Part shown: piece by piece, positions 1-9,356 of the stretch | Position numbering within the stretch: position 1 is the stretch's first letter | Layout: every line of letters starts with the position of its first letter | Origin: Geobacter sp. AOG2 | Lineage (GTDB): Bacteria > Desulfobacterota > Desulfuromonadia > Geobacterales > Pseudopelobacteraceae | Direction: 5' to 3' | Assembly: GCF_019972295.1 (NCBI RefSeq) | Contig: NZ_BLJA01000001.1 | Coordinates: forward strand, 2,670,158 to 2,734,157 | DNA: 64,000 bases | Position numbers and translations under genes: made by a program | The notes under the pieces: model-generated | Seen by the model: the letters and a program-made list of their open reading frames with translations, nothing else | What the model was told of the DNA's origin: nothing | Database searches by the model: none

Positions 1-545
1 GTCGCCAGGAGGCCTACACCGACGCCGCCCGCGACCTGGCCAAAGTGCTGGTGGATCGAAACCTGCGGCTCGTCTACGGCGGGGCCAGCGTCGGTATCAT
101 GGGGCAGGTGGCGGATACGGTGCTGCATCTGGGCGGGGAGGCGGTGGGGGTCATCCCCGACGCGCTCATGCGCAAGGAGATCGCCCACCCGAACCTGACC
201 GAACTGCACGTGACCCGCTCCATGCACGAACGCAAGACCCTGATGGCCGAGCTTTCCGACGGGTTCATCGCCCTGCCGGGAGGGATCGGCACCCTGGAGG
301 AGATCTTCGAGATCTGGACCTGGGCCCAGCTTGGCTTTCACGGCAAACCGTGCGGTCTGCTCAACATCGCGGGCTACTACGACGCGCTGATAACGTTTCT
401 GGATCACACCGTGGCGGAACAGTTCGTCAGAGAGCCGCACCGCTCCATGCTGCTCGTGGAGCGGAGCCCCGGGGCGCTGCTGGACCGGTTTGCCGATTAT
501 GAACCGCCAACGGTTCAAAAGTGGGTGGGGAAAACCGAAACATAA
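1..545 (+). CDS. LOG-family (TIGR00730-type) nucleotide-5'-monophosphate phosphoribohydrolase, 5' end missing
   Basis: The open frame runs in from the window edge (codons start at base 3), so the N-terminus lies outside; GTG at 45 is only the first internal start-type codon. The visible part has the Rossmann motif VYGGASVGIMG and the family signature PGGIGTLEE, with the conserved Arg/Lys in SMHERK before it. LOG proteins cleave the N-glycosidic bond of nucleoside monophosphates such as cytokinin riboside 5'-phosphate; in bacteria the physiological substrate is usually unknown. The protein is cytosolic. It is followed 130 bp later by a cell-wall amidase gene on the same strand. Confidence 0.88.
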   Translation, partial: RQEAYTDAARDLAKVLVDRNLRLVYGGASVGIMGQVADTVLHLGGEAVGVIPDALMRKEIAHPNLTELHVTRSMHERKTLMAELSDGFIALPGGIGTLEEIFEIWTWAQLGFHGKPCGLLNIAGYYDALITFLDHTVAEQFVREPHRSMLLVERSPGALLDRFADYEPPTVQKWVGKTET

Positions 546-674
546 GAAGGAGGCGCCTCATCGATTCATGCCACCGGAGCAGACCGGCCCCAATAGGTTG
601 ATACATTCAAGTATTTCTGTTAAAAGAGCATGTTACTTTTTCAATCCGATTCAGTTGAGACACAAAGTGACCCC

Positions 675-1925
675 ATGACCCGATTCCTGCACATAGTTGC
701 AAGCCTTCTCCTCCTCTCCTTCCTCCTCCCCTACCCCGCCCTGGCGGCCAGGAAAAAAGCTGTCGGCCAGACCGCCGACCCCCGCCCCTTGTCCGTTCTG
801 GGAGAGGTGAAACACTGGTCGAACCCGGACTACACCCGCATCTCACTGGAGTTTGACCGGGACGTCACCTGGGAGGCCCATGAATTGGGCAAGGGGAGCC
901 CCGGCAAGCCGGGCCGGGTCTATATCGACATCAACCATGCCAAACTGGGGCCGGGGGTGAAGGACATCACCATCGGCGACGGCCTCCTGAAAGGGGTCCG
1001 GCTCGGCCAGTACAAACATGACGTGGTACGGGTGGTGCTGGATACGGAGAACATCAAGGACTACAAGGTCTTCCCCCTCTCGGAGCCTGCACGGGTGGTC
1101 ATCGACGTGCGCGGAGAGCGCCGCGCCGAGATCTCCCGCCTTGAGGAAACCATCTCCGCCAGACAGGAACAGGCGGCGGAGCCGAAGCCGAAACCCGAGG
1201 CACCGGTCGCCGCGGAAAAGAAGGCAAGGCCCCAGAAAAAGCCGTTCATCTCCAAGATCCGCCGGATCGTCGTCGATCCGGGCCACGGCGGACATGATTC
1301 CGGGGCACTGGGCCCCGACGGCGTCAAAGAGAAGGACGTGGTCCTGGCCATCGGCCTGAAACTGCGGGACCTGCTGAGGGACGAACTGGGACTGGACGTG
1401 GTCATGACCCGCTCCACCGATGTCTTCATCCCCCTTGAGGAACGCACCGCCATCGCCAACAAGGTGAACGCCGACCTGTTCGTCTCGGTGCACGCCAATG
1501 CCGCCCTCAACCATGTGGCCTCCGGCATCGAAACCTACTACCTCAACCTGGCCAAAACCGAAAAGGCCGCTCAACTGGCCGCCAAGGAGAACGGCACCAC
1601 CCTGGAGAAGGTCAGCGTCCTGCAGGCGATCCTCTTCGACCTCATGGCCAACTACAAGCTGAACGACTCCGCCCACTTGGCCGACGAGGTTCAAAGGTCG
1701 CTGCACGGCAGGATCAAAGGCATCCATCCCGACGTCAGGAACCTGGGGGTCAAGCAGGGTCCTTTCTATGTCCTGGTGGGCGCCACCATGCCCAGCATCC
1801 TGGTGGAGACCGCCTTTGTCAGCAACCCCCAGGAAGAGGCCCGCCTCTCGGACCCCGCCTATCAGGAACAGACCGCGGAAGGCATCATGGAAGGCATCCG
1901 CGGCTACATCACCAGCCTGAAATAA
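675..1925 (+). CDS. N-acetylmuramoyl-L-alanine amidase (AmiC-type, AMIN + Amidase_3)
   Basis: This periplasmic zinc amidase cleaves the MurNAc-L-Ala bond of peptidoglycan, typically during cell separation. I prefer the ATG at 675 (416 aa) to one at 630 because it begins directly with a signal peptide (MTRFLHIVASLLLLSFLLP, cleavage near ALAA). An AMIN domain (about residues 35-120) is followed by a charged Lys/Pro/Glu linker and a C-terminal Amidase_3 domain with DPGHGGHDSGA (Zn His), the ligand Glu in KEKD, SVHANA (Zn His) and the catalytic Glu in VETAFVSN. All active-site motifs are present. The stop is 1 bp from the next start (rsmI), so the two are probably co-transcribed. Confidence 0.92.
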   Translation: MTRFLHIVASLLLLSFLLPYPALAARKKAVGQTADPRPLSVLGEVKHWSNPDYTRISLEFDRDVTWEAHELGKGSPGKPGRVYIDINHAKLGPGVKDITIGDGLLKGVRLGQYKHDVVRVVLDTENIKDYKVFPLSEPARVVIDVRGERRAEISRLEETISARQEQAAEPKPKPEAPVAAEKKARPQKKPFISKIRRIVVDPGHGGHDSGALGPDGVKEKDVVLAIGLKLRDLLRDELGLDVVMTRSTDVFIPLEERTAIANKVNADLFVSVHANAALNHVASGIETYYLNLAKTEKAAQLAAKENGTTLEKVSVLQAILFDLMANYKLNDSAHLADEVQRSLHGRIKGIHPDVRNLGVKQGPFYVLVGATMPSILVETAFVSNPQEEARLSDPAYQEQTAEGIMEGIRGYITSLK

Positions 1926-1926
1926 G

Positions 1927-2763
1927 ATGCCCGGCACCCTCTACATCCTGGCCACCCCCATCGGCAATCTTGAGGACATGACCTACCGGGCGGTCCGCAT
2001 CTTGGGGGAGGTGGACCTGATCGCGGCCGAGGACACCCGCCACTCCCTCAAGCTGCTCAACCATTTCGGCATCTCCAAACCGCTCACCTCCTATTTCGAC
2101 CACAACCAGCAATTCAAAGGCGAACGGATCCTCCAGGCGTTACGCCAGGATAAGTCGGTGGCCCTGATCTCGGACGCCGGCACACCCTGCATCTCCGATC
2201 CCGGTTTCAACCTGGTGCGCGCCGCCGTGGCCGAGGGGATCGCAGTTGTCCCCATCCCCGGCTCTTGCGCCGCCATCGCCGCCCTCTCCGCCTCGGGCCT
2301 GCCCAGCGACGCCTTCACCTTTGCCGGTTTCCCGCCCGCCCGCCAGGGCAAGCGCCGCACCTTCCTGGGCGCCATGGCCGCCCTGCCCGGAACCCTGGTG
2401 TTCTACGAGGCCCCCCACCGGTTGGAGGATACCCTGCGGGATATGCTCGAGGTGCTGGGCGAGCGGCAGGTCGTAGTGGCACGCGAGTTGACCAAGGTCT
2501 ATGAAGAGTTCATCCGCGGGACGGTGGGCGAGGTGCTGGCGGCAGTTGCCGGGGGCAAGGTGCGGGGCGAGGTGGTCATACTGGTGGCACCGGGCGAAGC
2601 GGTGCAGGAGGAGAGCGAACCCCTGCCGGAACTGCTCCACCGCTTGATGCACGACGAGGGGTTGACAGTCAAGGACGCCGCCCGGAAGGCCGCTGAAATA
2701 ACCGGTGTTTCCAAAAACACGGCCTATACCGAAGCCCTGCGGGTACAAAACAGCCTGAATTAG
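1927..2763 (+). CDS. rsmI: 16S rRNA (cytidine1402-2'-O)-methyltransferase RsmI
   Basis: RsmI methylates the ribose of C1402 in the 30S decoding centre using S-adenosylmethionine. The 278-aa product has the expected length and motifs: LYILATPIGNLEDMT at the N-terminus, AAEDTRHS, SDAGTPCISDPG and PGSCAAIAALSASGLP of the tetrapyrrole-methylase fold, and FYEAPHRL. Its start is 1 bp after the amidase stop, indicating translational coupling. The C-terminal 60 residues contain the usual helix-turn-helix-like tail (VKDAARKAAEITG). The protein is cytosolic. Confidence 0.95.
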   Translation: MPGTLYILATPIGNLEDMTYRAVRILGEVDLIAAEDTRHSLKLLNHFGISKPLTSYFDHNQQFKGERILQALRQDKSVALISDAGTPCISDPGFNLVRAAVAEGIAVVPIPGSCAAIAALSASGLPSDAFTFAGFPPARQGKRRTFLGAMAALPGTLVFYEAPHRLEDTLRDMLEVLGERQVVVARELTKVYEEFIRGTVGEVLAAVAGGKVRGEVVILVAPGEAVQEESEPLPELLHRLMHDEGLTVKDAARKAAEITGVSKNTAYTEALRVQNSLN

Positions 2764-2837
2764 CGTTAATTACTCTGGAATGACGCGTGGATATGTGTTA
2801 TAGAAATCAAATTATACTTACCTTACGGAGCTACTAA

Positions 2838-4199
2838 ATGAAGATCTGTATCTTTGGTGCCGGCTATGTCGGTCTTGTGGCGGCGGCCTGTTTCGCCGAG
2901 AGCGGCAACAGCGTCATCGCCGTTGATGTAGACAAATCAAAGATAGATGGCCTTAGAGAAGGCATCATACCGATCTACGAGCCGGGCCTGAAGGAGATGG
3001 TGCTGCGCAACCAGGCCGAGGGACGGCTTTCCTTTACCACCGAGATGGCCGAAGCTGTGCAGGCGTCTCTGGTCTGCTTCATCGCCGTGGGTACCCCGCC
3101 GGGCGAGGACGGTTCGGCCGACCTGAAATACGTCCTGGGGGTGGCCCGGGATATCGGCCGCGCCATGAACGGCTTCAAGATCATCGTGGACAAGTCCACC
3201 GTGCCGGTCGGCACGGCCGACAAGGTACGTGAGGCGGTCCGGGACGAACTCGCCTCCCGCGGCGCGGCCTTCGAGTTCGACGTGGTCTCCAACCCCGAAT
3301 TCCTCAAGGAGGGGGCGGCCATCGACGACTTCATGAAACCCGACCGGGTGGTGATCGGCACGGACAACGTGCGCACCGCCGAGATCATGAAGGAGCTGTA
3401 CGACCCCTTCATGCGCAAGCAGAACCGCCTGATCGTCATGGACATCCGCAGCGCCGAGATGACCAAGTACGCGGCCAACGCCATGCTGGCTACCCGCATC
3501 TCCTTCATGAACCAGATCGCCAACCTGTGCGACTGCATGGGGGCCGACGTGGCCGCCGTGCGGGAGGGGATCGGTTCCGACACGCGCATCGGCTACGACT
3601 TCCTCTTCCCCGGCCCCGGCTACGGCGGCTCCTGTTTTCCCAAGGACGTGAAGGCCCTGATCAAGACCGCCGAGGAGTGCGACTACGATTTCCTGCTGCT
3701 CAGGGCGGTGGAGGATGTGAACGAGCGCCAGAAGGAGGTCCTGGCCGACAAGCTCATCAAGGCTCTGGGCTCACCGGACACGGAGGGACGGCCGCTCGGC
3801 GGACGCACCGTGGCCTGTTGGGGGCTTTCCTTCAAGCCGCGTACCGACGACATGCGGGAGGCGCCCTCCATTACCATCATCGAGCGCCTGCTGGCGGCCG
3901 GGGCCACCGTGCGCGCCCATGACCCGGAAGCGCTCAAGGAGGCCCAGAAGGTCTTCGGCGACCGGATCGAATACAGCACCAACCAGTATGCGATCCTGGA
4001 AAACGCCGACGCCCTGGTCGTCATCACCGACTGGAGCGAGTACCGCAACCCGGACTTCGACCGTATCAAGGCCGCTCTGCAAAAACCGCTCGTGGTCGAC
4101 GGACGCAACCTCTACAAGCCGGACCGCATGGCGGCCGCCGGGTTCAACTACATCCCCCTGGGACGCTGTAGCGGCTTGACCTGCGGGGCGGTGAAATAA
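2838..4199 (+). CDS. UDP-glucose 6-dehydrogenase
   Basis: The enzyme oxidises UDP-glucose to UDP-glucuronate with two NAD+, supplying acidic sugar for surface polysaccharide. The 453-aa product has the NAD motif GAGYVG near the N-terminus, [22 protein letters not shown] and the catalytic Cys266 in [15 protein letters not shown] ribosome site lies about 8 bases before the ATG. The next gene, UDP-glucuronate decarboxylase, starts inside the stop codon (TAATG overlap at 4197-4201), so the two steps UDP-Glc to UDP-GlcA to UDP-Xyl are translationally coupled. GDP-mannose dehydrogenase is the nearest alternative, but the partner gene argues for UDP-glucose. Confidence 0.93.
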   Translation: MKICIFGAGYVGLVAAACFAESGNSVIAVDVDKSKIDGLREGIIPIYEPGLKEMVLRNQAEGRLSFTTEMAEAVQASLVCFIAVGTPPGEDGSADLKYVLGVARDIGRAMNGFKIIVDKSTVPVGTADKVREAVRDELASRGAAFEFDVVSNPEFLKEGAAIDDFMKPDRVVIGTDNVRTAEIMKELYDPFMRKQNRLIVMDIRSAEMTKYAANAMLATRISFMNQIANLCDCMGADVAAVREGIGSDTRIGYDFLFPGPGYGGSCFPKDVKALIKTAEECDYDFLLLRAVEDVNERQKEVLADKLIKALGSPDTEGRPLGGRTVACWGLSFKPRTDDMREAPSITIIERLLAAGATVRAHDPEALKEAQKVFGDRIEYSTNQYAILENADALVVITDWSEYRNPDFDRIKAALQKPLVVDGRNLYKPDRMAAAGFNYIPLGRCSGLTCGAVK

Positions 4200-5134
4200 T
4201 GCGCATCCTGGTCACCGGCGGCGCAGGATTCATCGGTTCGCACCTGTGCGAGCGGCTCCTGGGCGAAGGACACGACGTCATCTGCCTGGACAACCTTTTC
4301 ACCGGCAGCAAGGACAATATCATCCACCTGATGGACAACCACCGCTTCGAACTGGTCCGCCACGACATCGTCGAGCCGATCCTTCTGGAGGTGGACCGCA
4401 TCTACAACCTGGCCTGTCCGGCCTCGCCGGTGCACTACCAGTACAACCCGGTCAAGACCGTCAAGACCAGCGTCATGGGCACCATCAACATGCTGGGGAT
4501 GGCCAAGCGCGTCAAGGCCCGCATCCTGCAGGCATCCACGTCGGAGGTCTACGGCGATCCCCAGATGCATCCCCAGACCGAGTCCTACTGGGGCAACGTC
4601 AACCCCATCGGCATCCGCAGCTGCTACGACGAGGGGAAACGGGTGGCCGAAACCCTGATGATGGACTACCACCGCCAGAACCAGGTGGACATCCGCATCA
4701 TCCGCATCTTCAACACCTACGGCCCCCGGATGGCCGAAAACGACGGCCGCGTGGTGTCCAACTTCATCATCCAGGCGTTGCGCAACGAAGACATCACGGT
4801 CTACGGCGACGGTTCCCAGACCCGGTCGTTCTGCTTTGTCACCGACCTGGTGGAGGGGATGTGCCGCATGATGGAATGCGACGATTTCATCGGCCCGGTC
4901 AACCTGGGCAACCCGGTTGAAAACACAATCCTTGAGTTTGCCGAAAAAATCATTACAATTACAGGATCAAGATCCAAGGTGATCTTCAAGCCCCTGCCCC
5001 AGGACGATCCCAAACAGCGCCGCCCGGACATATCGCTGGCCGGGGAGAAGCTGGGGTGGCAACCGCAGATCGGACTGGAAACAGGACTGGCAAAGACGGC
5101 CGAGTATTTTGCCGCGCGGATAGGCAAAGGATAA
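4199..5134 (+). CDS. UDP-glucuronate decarboxylase (UDP-xylose synthase), SDR family
   Basis: The enzyme decarboxylates UDP-glucuronate to UDP-xylose with bound NAD+. The 311-aa protein is an extended short-chain dehydrogenase: the glycine motif GGAGFIGSH is at residues 7-15, STSEVYGDP is at 113-121, and the catalytic pair is Tyr143/Lys147 in SCYDEGKR. Conserved UXS segments ([31 protein letters not shown]) separate it from dTDP-glucose dehydratases. It overlaps the UDP-glucose dehydrogenase stop by one base, which supports the substrate assignment. UDP-xylose is presumably used in exopolysaccharide or LPS, but no glycosyltransferase is in the window. Confidence 0.93.
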   Translation: MRILVTGGAGFIGSHLCERLLGEGHDVICLDNLFTGSKDNIIHLMDNHRFELVRHDIVEPILLEVDRIYNLACPASPVHYQYNPVKTVKTSVMGTINMLGMAKRVKARILQASTSEVYGDPQMHPQTESYWGNVNPIGIRSCYDEGKRVAETLMMDYHRQNQVDIRIIRIFNTYGPRMAENDGRVVSNFIIQALRNEDITVYGDGSQTRSFCFVTDLVEGMCRMMECDDFIGPVNLGNPVENTILEFAEKIITITGSRSKVIFKPLPQDDPKQRRPDISLAGEKLGWQPQIGLETGLAKTAEYFAARIGKG

Positions 5135-5138
5135 CCAC

Positions 5139-5438
5139 GTGAAGCTGCCCTTCCAGAAAAGGATGTACCTCTTCCCGGCCGGATGCCTTGCATTCATCCT
5201 TTTCTTCACCGTCTTCGGCGACAAGGGGCTTCTGCGCATCTACGAACTTCGCGCGGACATCGCCGGGACGGAAGAGCGGCTAAACGCCACCAGGGTGGAT
5301 AACGAGAAACTGAAACGGGAGATCATCGCCCTCAAGTCCGACCGCCGCTATCTGGAAAGCATAGCCCGCAAGGATTTCGGGTTTGTGCGCAACAATGAGG
5401 TGATCTACCAGTTCCCCCAGGAAAAGAAACAACCCTAA
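5139..5438 (+). CDS. FtsB/DivIC-type septum formation initiator
   Basis: The 99-aa protein has a short cytoplasmic tail, one membrane helix (about residues 9-27, MYLFPAGCLAFILFFTVFG), then a periplasmic coiled coil (about 33-70) and the conserved IARKDFGFVRNNEVIYQF block typical of FtsB/DivIC. These proteins form a complex with FtsL and FtsQ that activates septal peptidoglycan synthesis. The start is GTG, 4 bp after the preceding stop. It precedes argS and a SPOR-domain protein, so a cell-division theme runs through 675-7965. Confidence 0.85.
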   Translation: MKLPFQKRMYLFPAGCLAFILFFTVFGDKGLLRIYELRADIAGTEERLNATRVDNEKLKREIIALKSDRRYLESIARKDFGFVRNNEVIYQFPQEKKQP

Positions 5439-5444
5439 GAGGTT

Positions 5445-5467
5445 TTTCAATAGCCTGCTAACAGGCT
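5445..5467. repeat. Solitary end of the dispersed GTTGTTGAAAAA inverted-repeat family
   Basis: The stretch GGTTTTTCAATAGCCTGCTA matches the end sequence of the inverted-repeat elements at 7966-8110 and 41079-41164, read in the opposite orientation. It also holds a small hairpin, AGCCTG-CTAA-CAGGCT (5452-5467), between the FtsB-like gene and argS. With no T-run its action as a terminator is doubtful. Confidence 0.4.
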
Positions 5468-5488
5468 GATCAAGGAACCATCCATAAT

Positions 5489-7180
5489 ATGATACGAAAT
5501 CGAATTGCCGTCCTCGTCGAAACAGCCCTGCAGACCGCTGCCGCAGAAGAAGAACTACTCTCGTCCCCCTTCCCCGCCGTCATCATCGGAACCCCGGATA
5601 ACCCGGACCACGGGGATTTTTCCTGCAATATCGCCATGCAGATGGCCAAGGGCGAACGCAAGGCGCCACGCCAGGTGGCCGAGATCATCATCAAACATCT
5701 GGGCGACGGCAAGGGCCTTCTGGCCAAAACCGAAATCGCCGGACCCGGCTTCATCAACCTGTTCGTCACCCCATCCGCCTGGCAATCCACCCTGCCGGAG
5801 ATCGAGAGCCAGGGTACGGACTTCGGCCGCACCGCGACCGGCGCGGGGAAAAAGGTACAGATCGAATTCGTCAGCGCCAACCCCACAGGACCTTTGCACA
5901 TAGGCCATGGCCGCGGGGCCGCCATCGGCGACACCCTCTGCCGTATCCTGGGGGCCGCCGGCTGGGCGGTGACCCGCGAATTCTACTACAACGACGCCGG
6001 CCAGCAGATCAGCAACCTGGCGCTCTCCGTCCAGGCGCGCTGCCTCGGCATCGAACCGGACGATCCCCGCTGGCCCACGGACGGCTACCAGGGCGAATAC
6101 ATCAAGGACGTGGCCACCGCCTACCTGGGCAGGGAAACCGTGGAAGCCAGCGACCAGCACACCACCGCCTCTGGCGACCCCCACAACCTGGACGCCATCC
6201 GCAGCTTTGCCGTGGCCTACCTGCGTCGGGAGCAGGACCTGGACCTGGCCGCCTTCGACGTGGCCTTCGACGTCTACTCCCTGGAGTCGGCCCTCTACGC
6301 CGACGGCAGCGTGAACGAAGTGGTCGAGCGGCTGATCGCCAACAAGCATGCCTACGAACAGGACGGCGCCCTCTGGCTGCGCACCACCGACTTCGGCGAC
6401 GACAAGGACCGGGTGATGCGCAAGAGCGACGGCGCCTACACCTACTTCATCCCGGACGTGGCCTATCACCTGAACAAATGGAAGCGGGGCTTCACCCGGG
6501 TCATCAACGAACAGGGCGCCGACCACCACAGCACCATCACCAGAGTGCGGGCCGGCCTCCAGGCGCTGGATATGGGTATCCCCCAGGGATGGCCCGAGTA
6601 CGTGCTGCACCAGATGGTCACCGTCATGCGCGGCGGCGAAGAGGTCAAGATCTCCAAGCGGGCCGGCAGCTACGTCACCCTGCGGGACCTGATCGATGAG
6701 GTGGGACGCGACGCCACCCGGTTCTTCTTCCTGATGCGCAAGGTGGACGCCCAACTGGTGTTCGACATCGACCTGGCCAAGCAGCAGACCAACGAGAACC
6801 CGGTCTACTATGTCCAGTACGCCCATGCCCGTATCTGCAGCATCTTCGAAAACGCCGCCGAAAAGGGTTTCACGGCCCCCGAACAACCGGGTCCTGAAGC
6901 GCTGGCGCTCCTCACGACCCCGGAGGAGTTGCAGCTTATAAAACTGCTGTGCGCCCTGCCGGACACCATCGACGACTGCGCCGTCCATTTCGAGCCGCAC
7001 CGCCTCACCTACTACCTGACCGAGCTGGCCGGCTGTTTCCACAGTTTCTACAACAAAAACCGGGTCATCACCGAAGACACCGCCTTGACCTCTGCGCGCC
7101 TCTACCTGCTCAAACGCACCGCCCAGACCCTGAGGAACGCCCTCGCGGTCCTGGGCATATCAGCACCTGAACGGATGTAG
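5489..7180 (+). CDS. argS: Arginyl-tRNA synthetase
   Basis: Class I aminoacyl-tRNA synthetase charging tRNA-Arg; cytosolic and essential. The 563-aa product has the N-terminal Add1 domain (about 1-85), the signature [14 protein letters not shown] with HIGH at residues 137-140, the [12 protein letters not shown] segment that replaces canonical KMSKS in ArgRS, and a helical DALR anticodon-binding domain from about residue 440 ([12 protein letters not shown]). Length and domain order are normal. An AAGGAA site sits upstream of the ATG. It is followed 11 bp later by a SPOR protein gene. Confidence 0.96.
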   Translation: MIRNRIAVLVETALQTAAAEEELLSSPFPAVIIGTPDNPDHGDFSCNIAMQMAKGERKAPRQVAEIIIKHLGDGKGLLAKTEIAGPGFINLFVTPSAWQSTLPEIESQGTDFGRTATGAGKKVQIEFVSANPTGPLHIGHGRGAAIGDTLCRILGAAGWAVTREFYYNDAGQQISNLALSVQARCLGIEPDDPRWPTDGYQGEYIKDVATAYLGRETVEASDQHTTASGDPHNLDAIRSFAVAYLRREQDLDLAAFDVAFDVYSLESALYADGSVNEVVERLIANKHAYEQDGALWLRTTDFGDDKDRVMRKSDGAYTYFIPDVAYHLNKWKRGFTRVINEQGADHHSTITRVRAGLQALDMGIPQGWPEYVLHQMVTVMRGGEEVKISKRAGSYVTLRDLIDEVGRDATRFFFLMRKVDAQLVFDIDLAKQQTNENPVYYVQYAHARICSIFENAAEKGFTAPEQPGPEALALLTTPEELQLIKLLCALPDTIDDCAVHFEPHRLTYYLTELAGCFHSFYNKNRVITEDTALTSARLYLLKRTAQTLRNALAVLGISAPERM

Positions 7181-7191
7181 CGGAGTTTCCC

Positions 7192-7965
7192 ATGAGGATC
7201 GATTACAGCGAACCCAAGAAGTCATTCACCACACCCCAGAGCGCCAATCGTCCCCGCAAGGAACCGACGGCGCGGTTCAGTGTCATCCTTGTCGTCACCG
7301 GCCTGGCTACCTTTGCCGCCGGTTTCGGCTCAGGCTGGTTCCTCTCCCAGCGGGCCGCCAAGAAATCGTTCCAGGCCGCCATGGAGCAGACCAGCCTGGA
7401 AAGCTCGCCGCAGCAGAACGCCGTCCCGGTGAAGGCCGTGCCGCCCCAACCGGCCGCCCCAACCCCCACCCAGCCGCCGCAGCCCGGCGCCGTGCCGCCC
7501 AACGGTCAGCCCCAGACCATGCCCGAACCGCCGCTCAGCTTCTACAAGACCCTGCCCAGCGGCCAGAAGAACAACGTCATGGGGAGCGGCATAAACACCA
7601 AAGAGGACAAGGGCAAGCAACCGTTGCAGGCCGCCATGCCGTCGAACGTGATCAGGCAGGCCCAACAACCCGGCAATGAGGCTGCGAAGCAGGGCACCGA
7701 CAAGGCCACGGCCGAGAGGCCGGCACGGCAGGATTCGAACGGCTTTACGGTCCAGGTCGCATCCTATACCCTGAAATCCGAGGCAGAGGCGGTACGAAGC
7801 AAACTGGCGGGCAAGGGATACAACGTATTCGTGACCGAGTCCAACCAGGGAGACAAGGGGACCTGGTACCGGGTGCGCGTCGGCAGAAGGCTCGAACAGG
7901 ACGCGGCCAAGGAATTGTCCGGCAAGATCGGCAAGGGCGCCATCGTCATCCCGGACAAGGATTGA
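7192..7965 (+). CDS. SPOR-domain membrane protein
   Basis: The 257-aa protein has a cytoplasmic basic N-terminus, one transmembrane helix (about residues 29-52), a long Pro/Gln/Ala-rich periplasmic linker (about 75-115), and a C-terminal SPOR domain (about 180-257, starting NGFTVQVASYTLKSEAEAV). SPOR domains bind denuded glycan strands at the division septum, the product of amidases such as the one encoded at 675. It resembles FtsN/DedD in architecture but is not assigned to either. It ends the + strand housekeeping block. Confidence 0.85.
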   Translation: MRIDYSEPKKSFTTPQSANRPRKEPTARFSVILVVTGLATFAAGFGSGWFLSQRAAKKSFQAAMEQTSLESSPQQNAVPVKAVPPQPAAPTPTQPPQPGAVPPNGQPQTMPEPPLSFYKTLPSGQKNNVMGSGINTKEDKGKQPLQAAMPSNVIRQAQQPGNEAAKQGTDKATAERPARQDSNGFTVQVASYTLKSEAEAVRSKLAGKGYNVFVTESNQGDKGTWYRVRVGRRLEQDAAKELSGKIGKGAIVIPDKD

Positions 7966-8110
7966 CAGGTTGTTGAAAAACAGTCACCTCGCCGCCATCC
8001 TCGAAAGCCCTCTTGTGCGGCGTAGCGCTGCTACGCCTCCGCAGGGCTTTCTACGGGTGCGACGATCTGACTATTTTTGAACAACCTGAATTTTTCAACA
8101 GCTTGTTAAG
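7966..8110. repeat. Inverted-repeat element (GTTGTTGAAAAA family)
   Basis: Left end CAGGTTGTTGAAAAACAGTC (7966-7985) is complementary with few mismatches to 8066-8087 (GACTATTTTTGAACAACCTG). Inside is a GC-rich hairpin (GCCCTCTTGTGCGGCGTAG... CTACGCCTCCGCAGGGC). A second, outer TTTTTCAACAGCTTGTTA follows at 8091-8108. The same termini recur at 41079-41164 and, singly, at 5445. No open frame inside is credible. It looks like a short non-autonomous palindromic element. Confidence 0.6.
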
Positions 8111-8150
8111 TGACTCTGCCTTTATTTATCGACATCGATCACTTTTTTTA

Positions 8151-8179
8151 TTGACAGATAAAACAGTTTGGACTATAAA
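8151..8179 (+). promoter_or_regulatory. Sigma-70-type promoter of the initiator tRNA
   Basis: A perfect -35 TTGACA (8151-8156) and -10 TATAAA (8174-8179) are separated by exactly 17 bp. The predicted transcription start near 8186 lies about 11 bases before the mature tRNA 5' end. The AT-rich stretch at 8120-8150 could act as an UP element. Confidence 0.85.
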
Positions 8180-8196
8180 TAGGATTCTTCAATTGA

Positions 8197-8273
<77 letters not shown>

Positions 8274-8283
8274 AAACATAACA

Positions 8284-8317
8284 GCCAGTTAGCTTGCAAA
8301 GCTAACTGGCTTTTTTG
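8284..8317 (+). terminator. Rho-independent terminator after tRNA-fMet
   Basis: A 12-bp perfect stem (8284-8295 with 8299-8310, GCCAGTTAGCTT / AAGCTAACTGGC) with a 3-base loop is followed by TTTTTT at 8311-8316. Confidence 0.92.
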
Positions 8318-8670
8318 TTAGGCTGGCGCAGGTGGCGATACATATCCTGCCAGGGTGGTATATACAAGCGCCACAGATGTCCCCGCCTGCCCGCACAAAC
8401 CTTTCCAAGCATGCAATCCCTACATAATAACCACATCCCCCAATAGCACATCATCTTTTGTCACCACACCGGACCCGGCCGATTCGGACCAACTCACATA
8501 TGTAATGATTTTAGCTCAAGGGGGCCTCGCTTTTATATACCGCGCATCCGCCCCTTCCCTTCCTGACAACCAGTAGCTGAACCGGTCTCACCGAAATCAG
8601 CTCTCGCGCAATTCATTATTGCATCCCAGCGCATTGGATGCCGAAATACTCTTGCACCTGCATTCTATCC
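8318..8670. other. Gene-free stretch between the tRNA and the LexA-type gene
   Basis: No supported gene was found. A 73-codon open frame at 8355-8576 lacks a ribosome site and has no recognisable composition. The DNA is less GC-rich than its surroundings, in line with the idea that 8274-9694 is inserted DNA (see the tRNA fragment at 9650). Confidence 0.5.
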
Positions 8671-8718
8671 TTGACAGTACCGGCCGAATTCGCTATACGT
8701 AGTCATATGACTACGTAT
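8671..8718 (+). promoter_or_regulatory. Promoter and 24-bp palindromic operator of the LexA-type gene
   Basis: A -35 TTGACA (8671-8676) and a -10 TATACG (8694-8699) are spaced 17 bp apart. A perfect 24-bp palindrome spans 8695-8718; its half-site is ATACGTAGTCAT and its centre falls between 8706 and 8707. It covers most of the -10 box and the ATG start codon. A transcript starting about 7 bases after the -10 would begin at or next to the ATG (8707), so the mRNA may be leaderless. The obvious reading is an operator for autorepression by the encoded repressor. Confidence 0.7.
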
Positions 8719-9333
8719 GCTGCAAAATCCCCGAATGAACTGACGCAACGCCAACGCCAGGTGTTCCAGTTCATCGTGTCGTATTCCGACAGCAAAGGCT
8801 TCCCGCCCAGCCAGCGTGATATCGCCAAGCACCTGAACGTGTCCGGCACACTGCCCGTTATGCGGCATCTGGATGCGCTGGAGCGCAAGGGTTACATCAA
8901 GCGGGAAAGCGTGAACCGGGGAATCACCTTGACGACGCCCCACAGCCGGAACGTCTCCCTGCCTATCGTCGGCACCGTTCGGGCCGGACAGCTTTCCACA
9001 GCTATCGAGGACATACAGGGATACTTTTCCGTCGATCAGGTGGCGGTCAGGGGAGAGGGATGCTTTTTTTTGAGGGTCAGCGGCGAGTCAATGATCACTG
9101 CCGGTATCCTTGACGGCGACCTTGTCCTGGTACGCCCGCAAAAAAATGCCGACAACCGGGAGATCGTGGTCGCCATGGTCGATGGCGACGCGACCGTCAA
9201 GCGGTTCTTTCGGGAGCCAGGTTACATCCGGCTGCAACCGGAAAATCCGGATATGGAGCCGATCATCGTTCGCCCGGAGGATGGCGAAGTTACCATTGTC
9301 GGCAAGGTGACCGGCGTCTTTCGGCAACTGTAG
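8707..9333 (+). CDS. lexA: LexA-type repressor with autocleavage (S24) domain
   Basis: The 208-aa protein has an N-terminal winged helix (about residues 12-75, LTQRQRQVFQFIV ... PPSQRDIAKHL) and an S24 peptidase domain. Cleavage-site dipeptide Ala-Gly is in VRAGQLS, the catalytic Ser is in SGESMITAG and the catalytic Lys is in DATVKRFF. DNA damage normally triggers RecA-assisted self-cleavage and derepression of SOS genes. The ATG at 8707 is chosen because no other in-frame start fits the domain; there is no Shine-Dalgarno sequence before it. The protein could instead be the repressor of an integrated element, given the flanking tRNA repeats; the LexA fold is secure, the SOS role is not. A 62-aa gene follows 23 bp downstream. 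Confidence 0.82.
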   Translation: MTTYAAKSPNELTQRQRQVFQFIVSYSDSKGFPPSQRDIAKHLNVSGTLPVMRHLDALERKGYIKRESVNRGITLTTPHSRNVSLPIVGTVRAGQLSTAIEDIQGYFSVDQVAVRGEGCFFLRVSGESMITAGILDGDLVLVRPQKNADNREIVVAMVDGDATVKRFFREPGYIRLQPENPDMEPIIVRPEDGEVTIVGKVTGVFRQL

Positions 9334-9356
9334 GCCAAAAATTCAGGAGGGATATT

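Noticed and set aside
8355-8576. 73-codon frame after the tRNA terminator
   Set aside because: No ribosome site, no leader and no recognisable composition.
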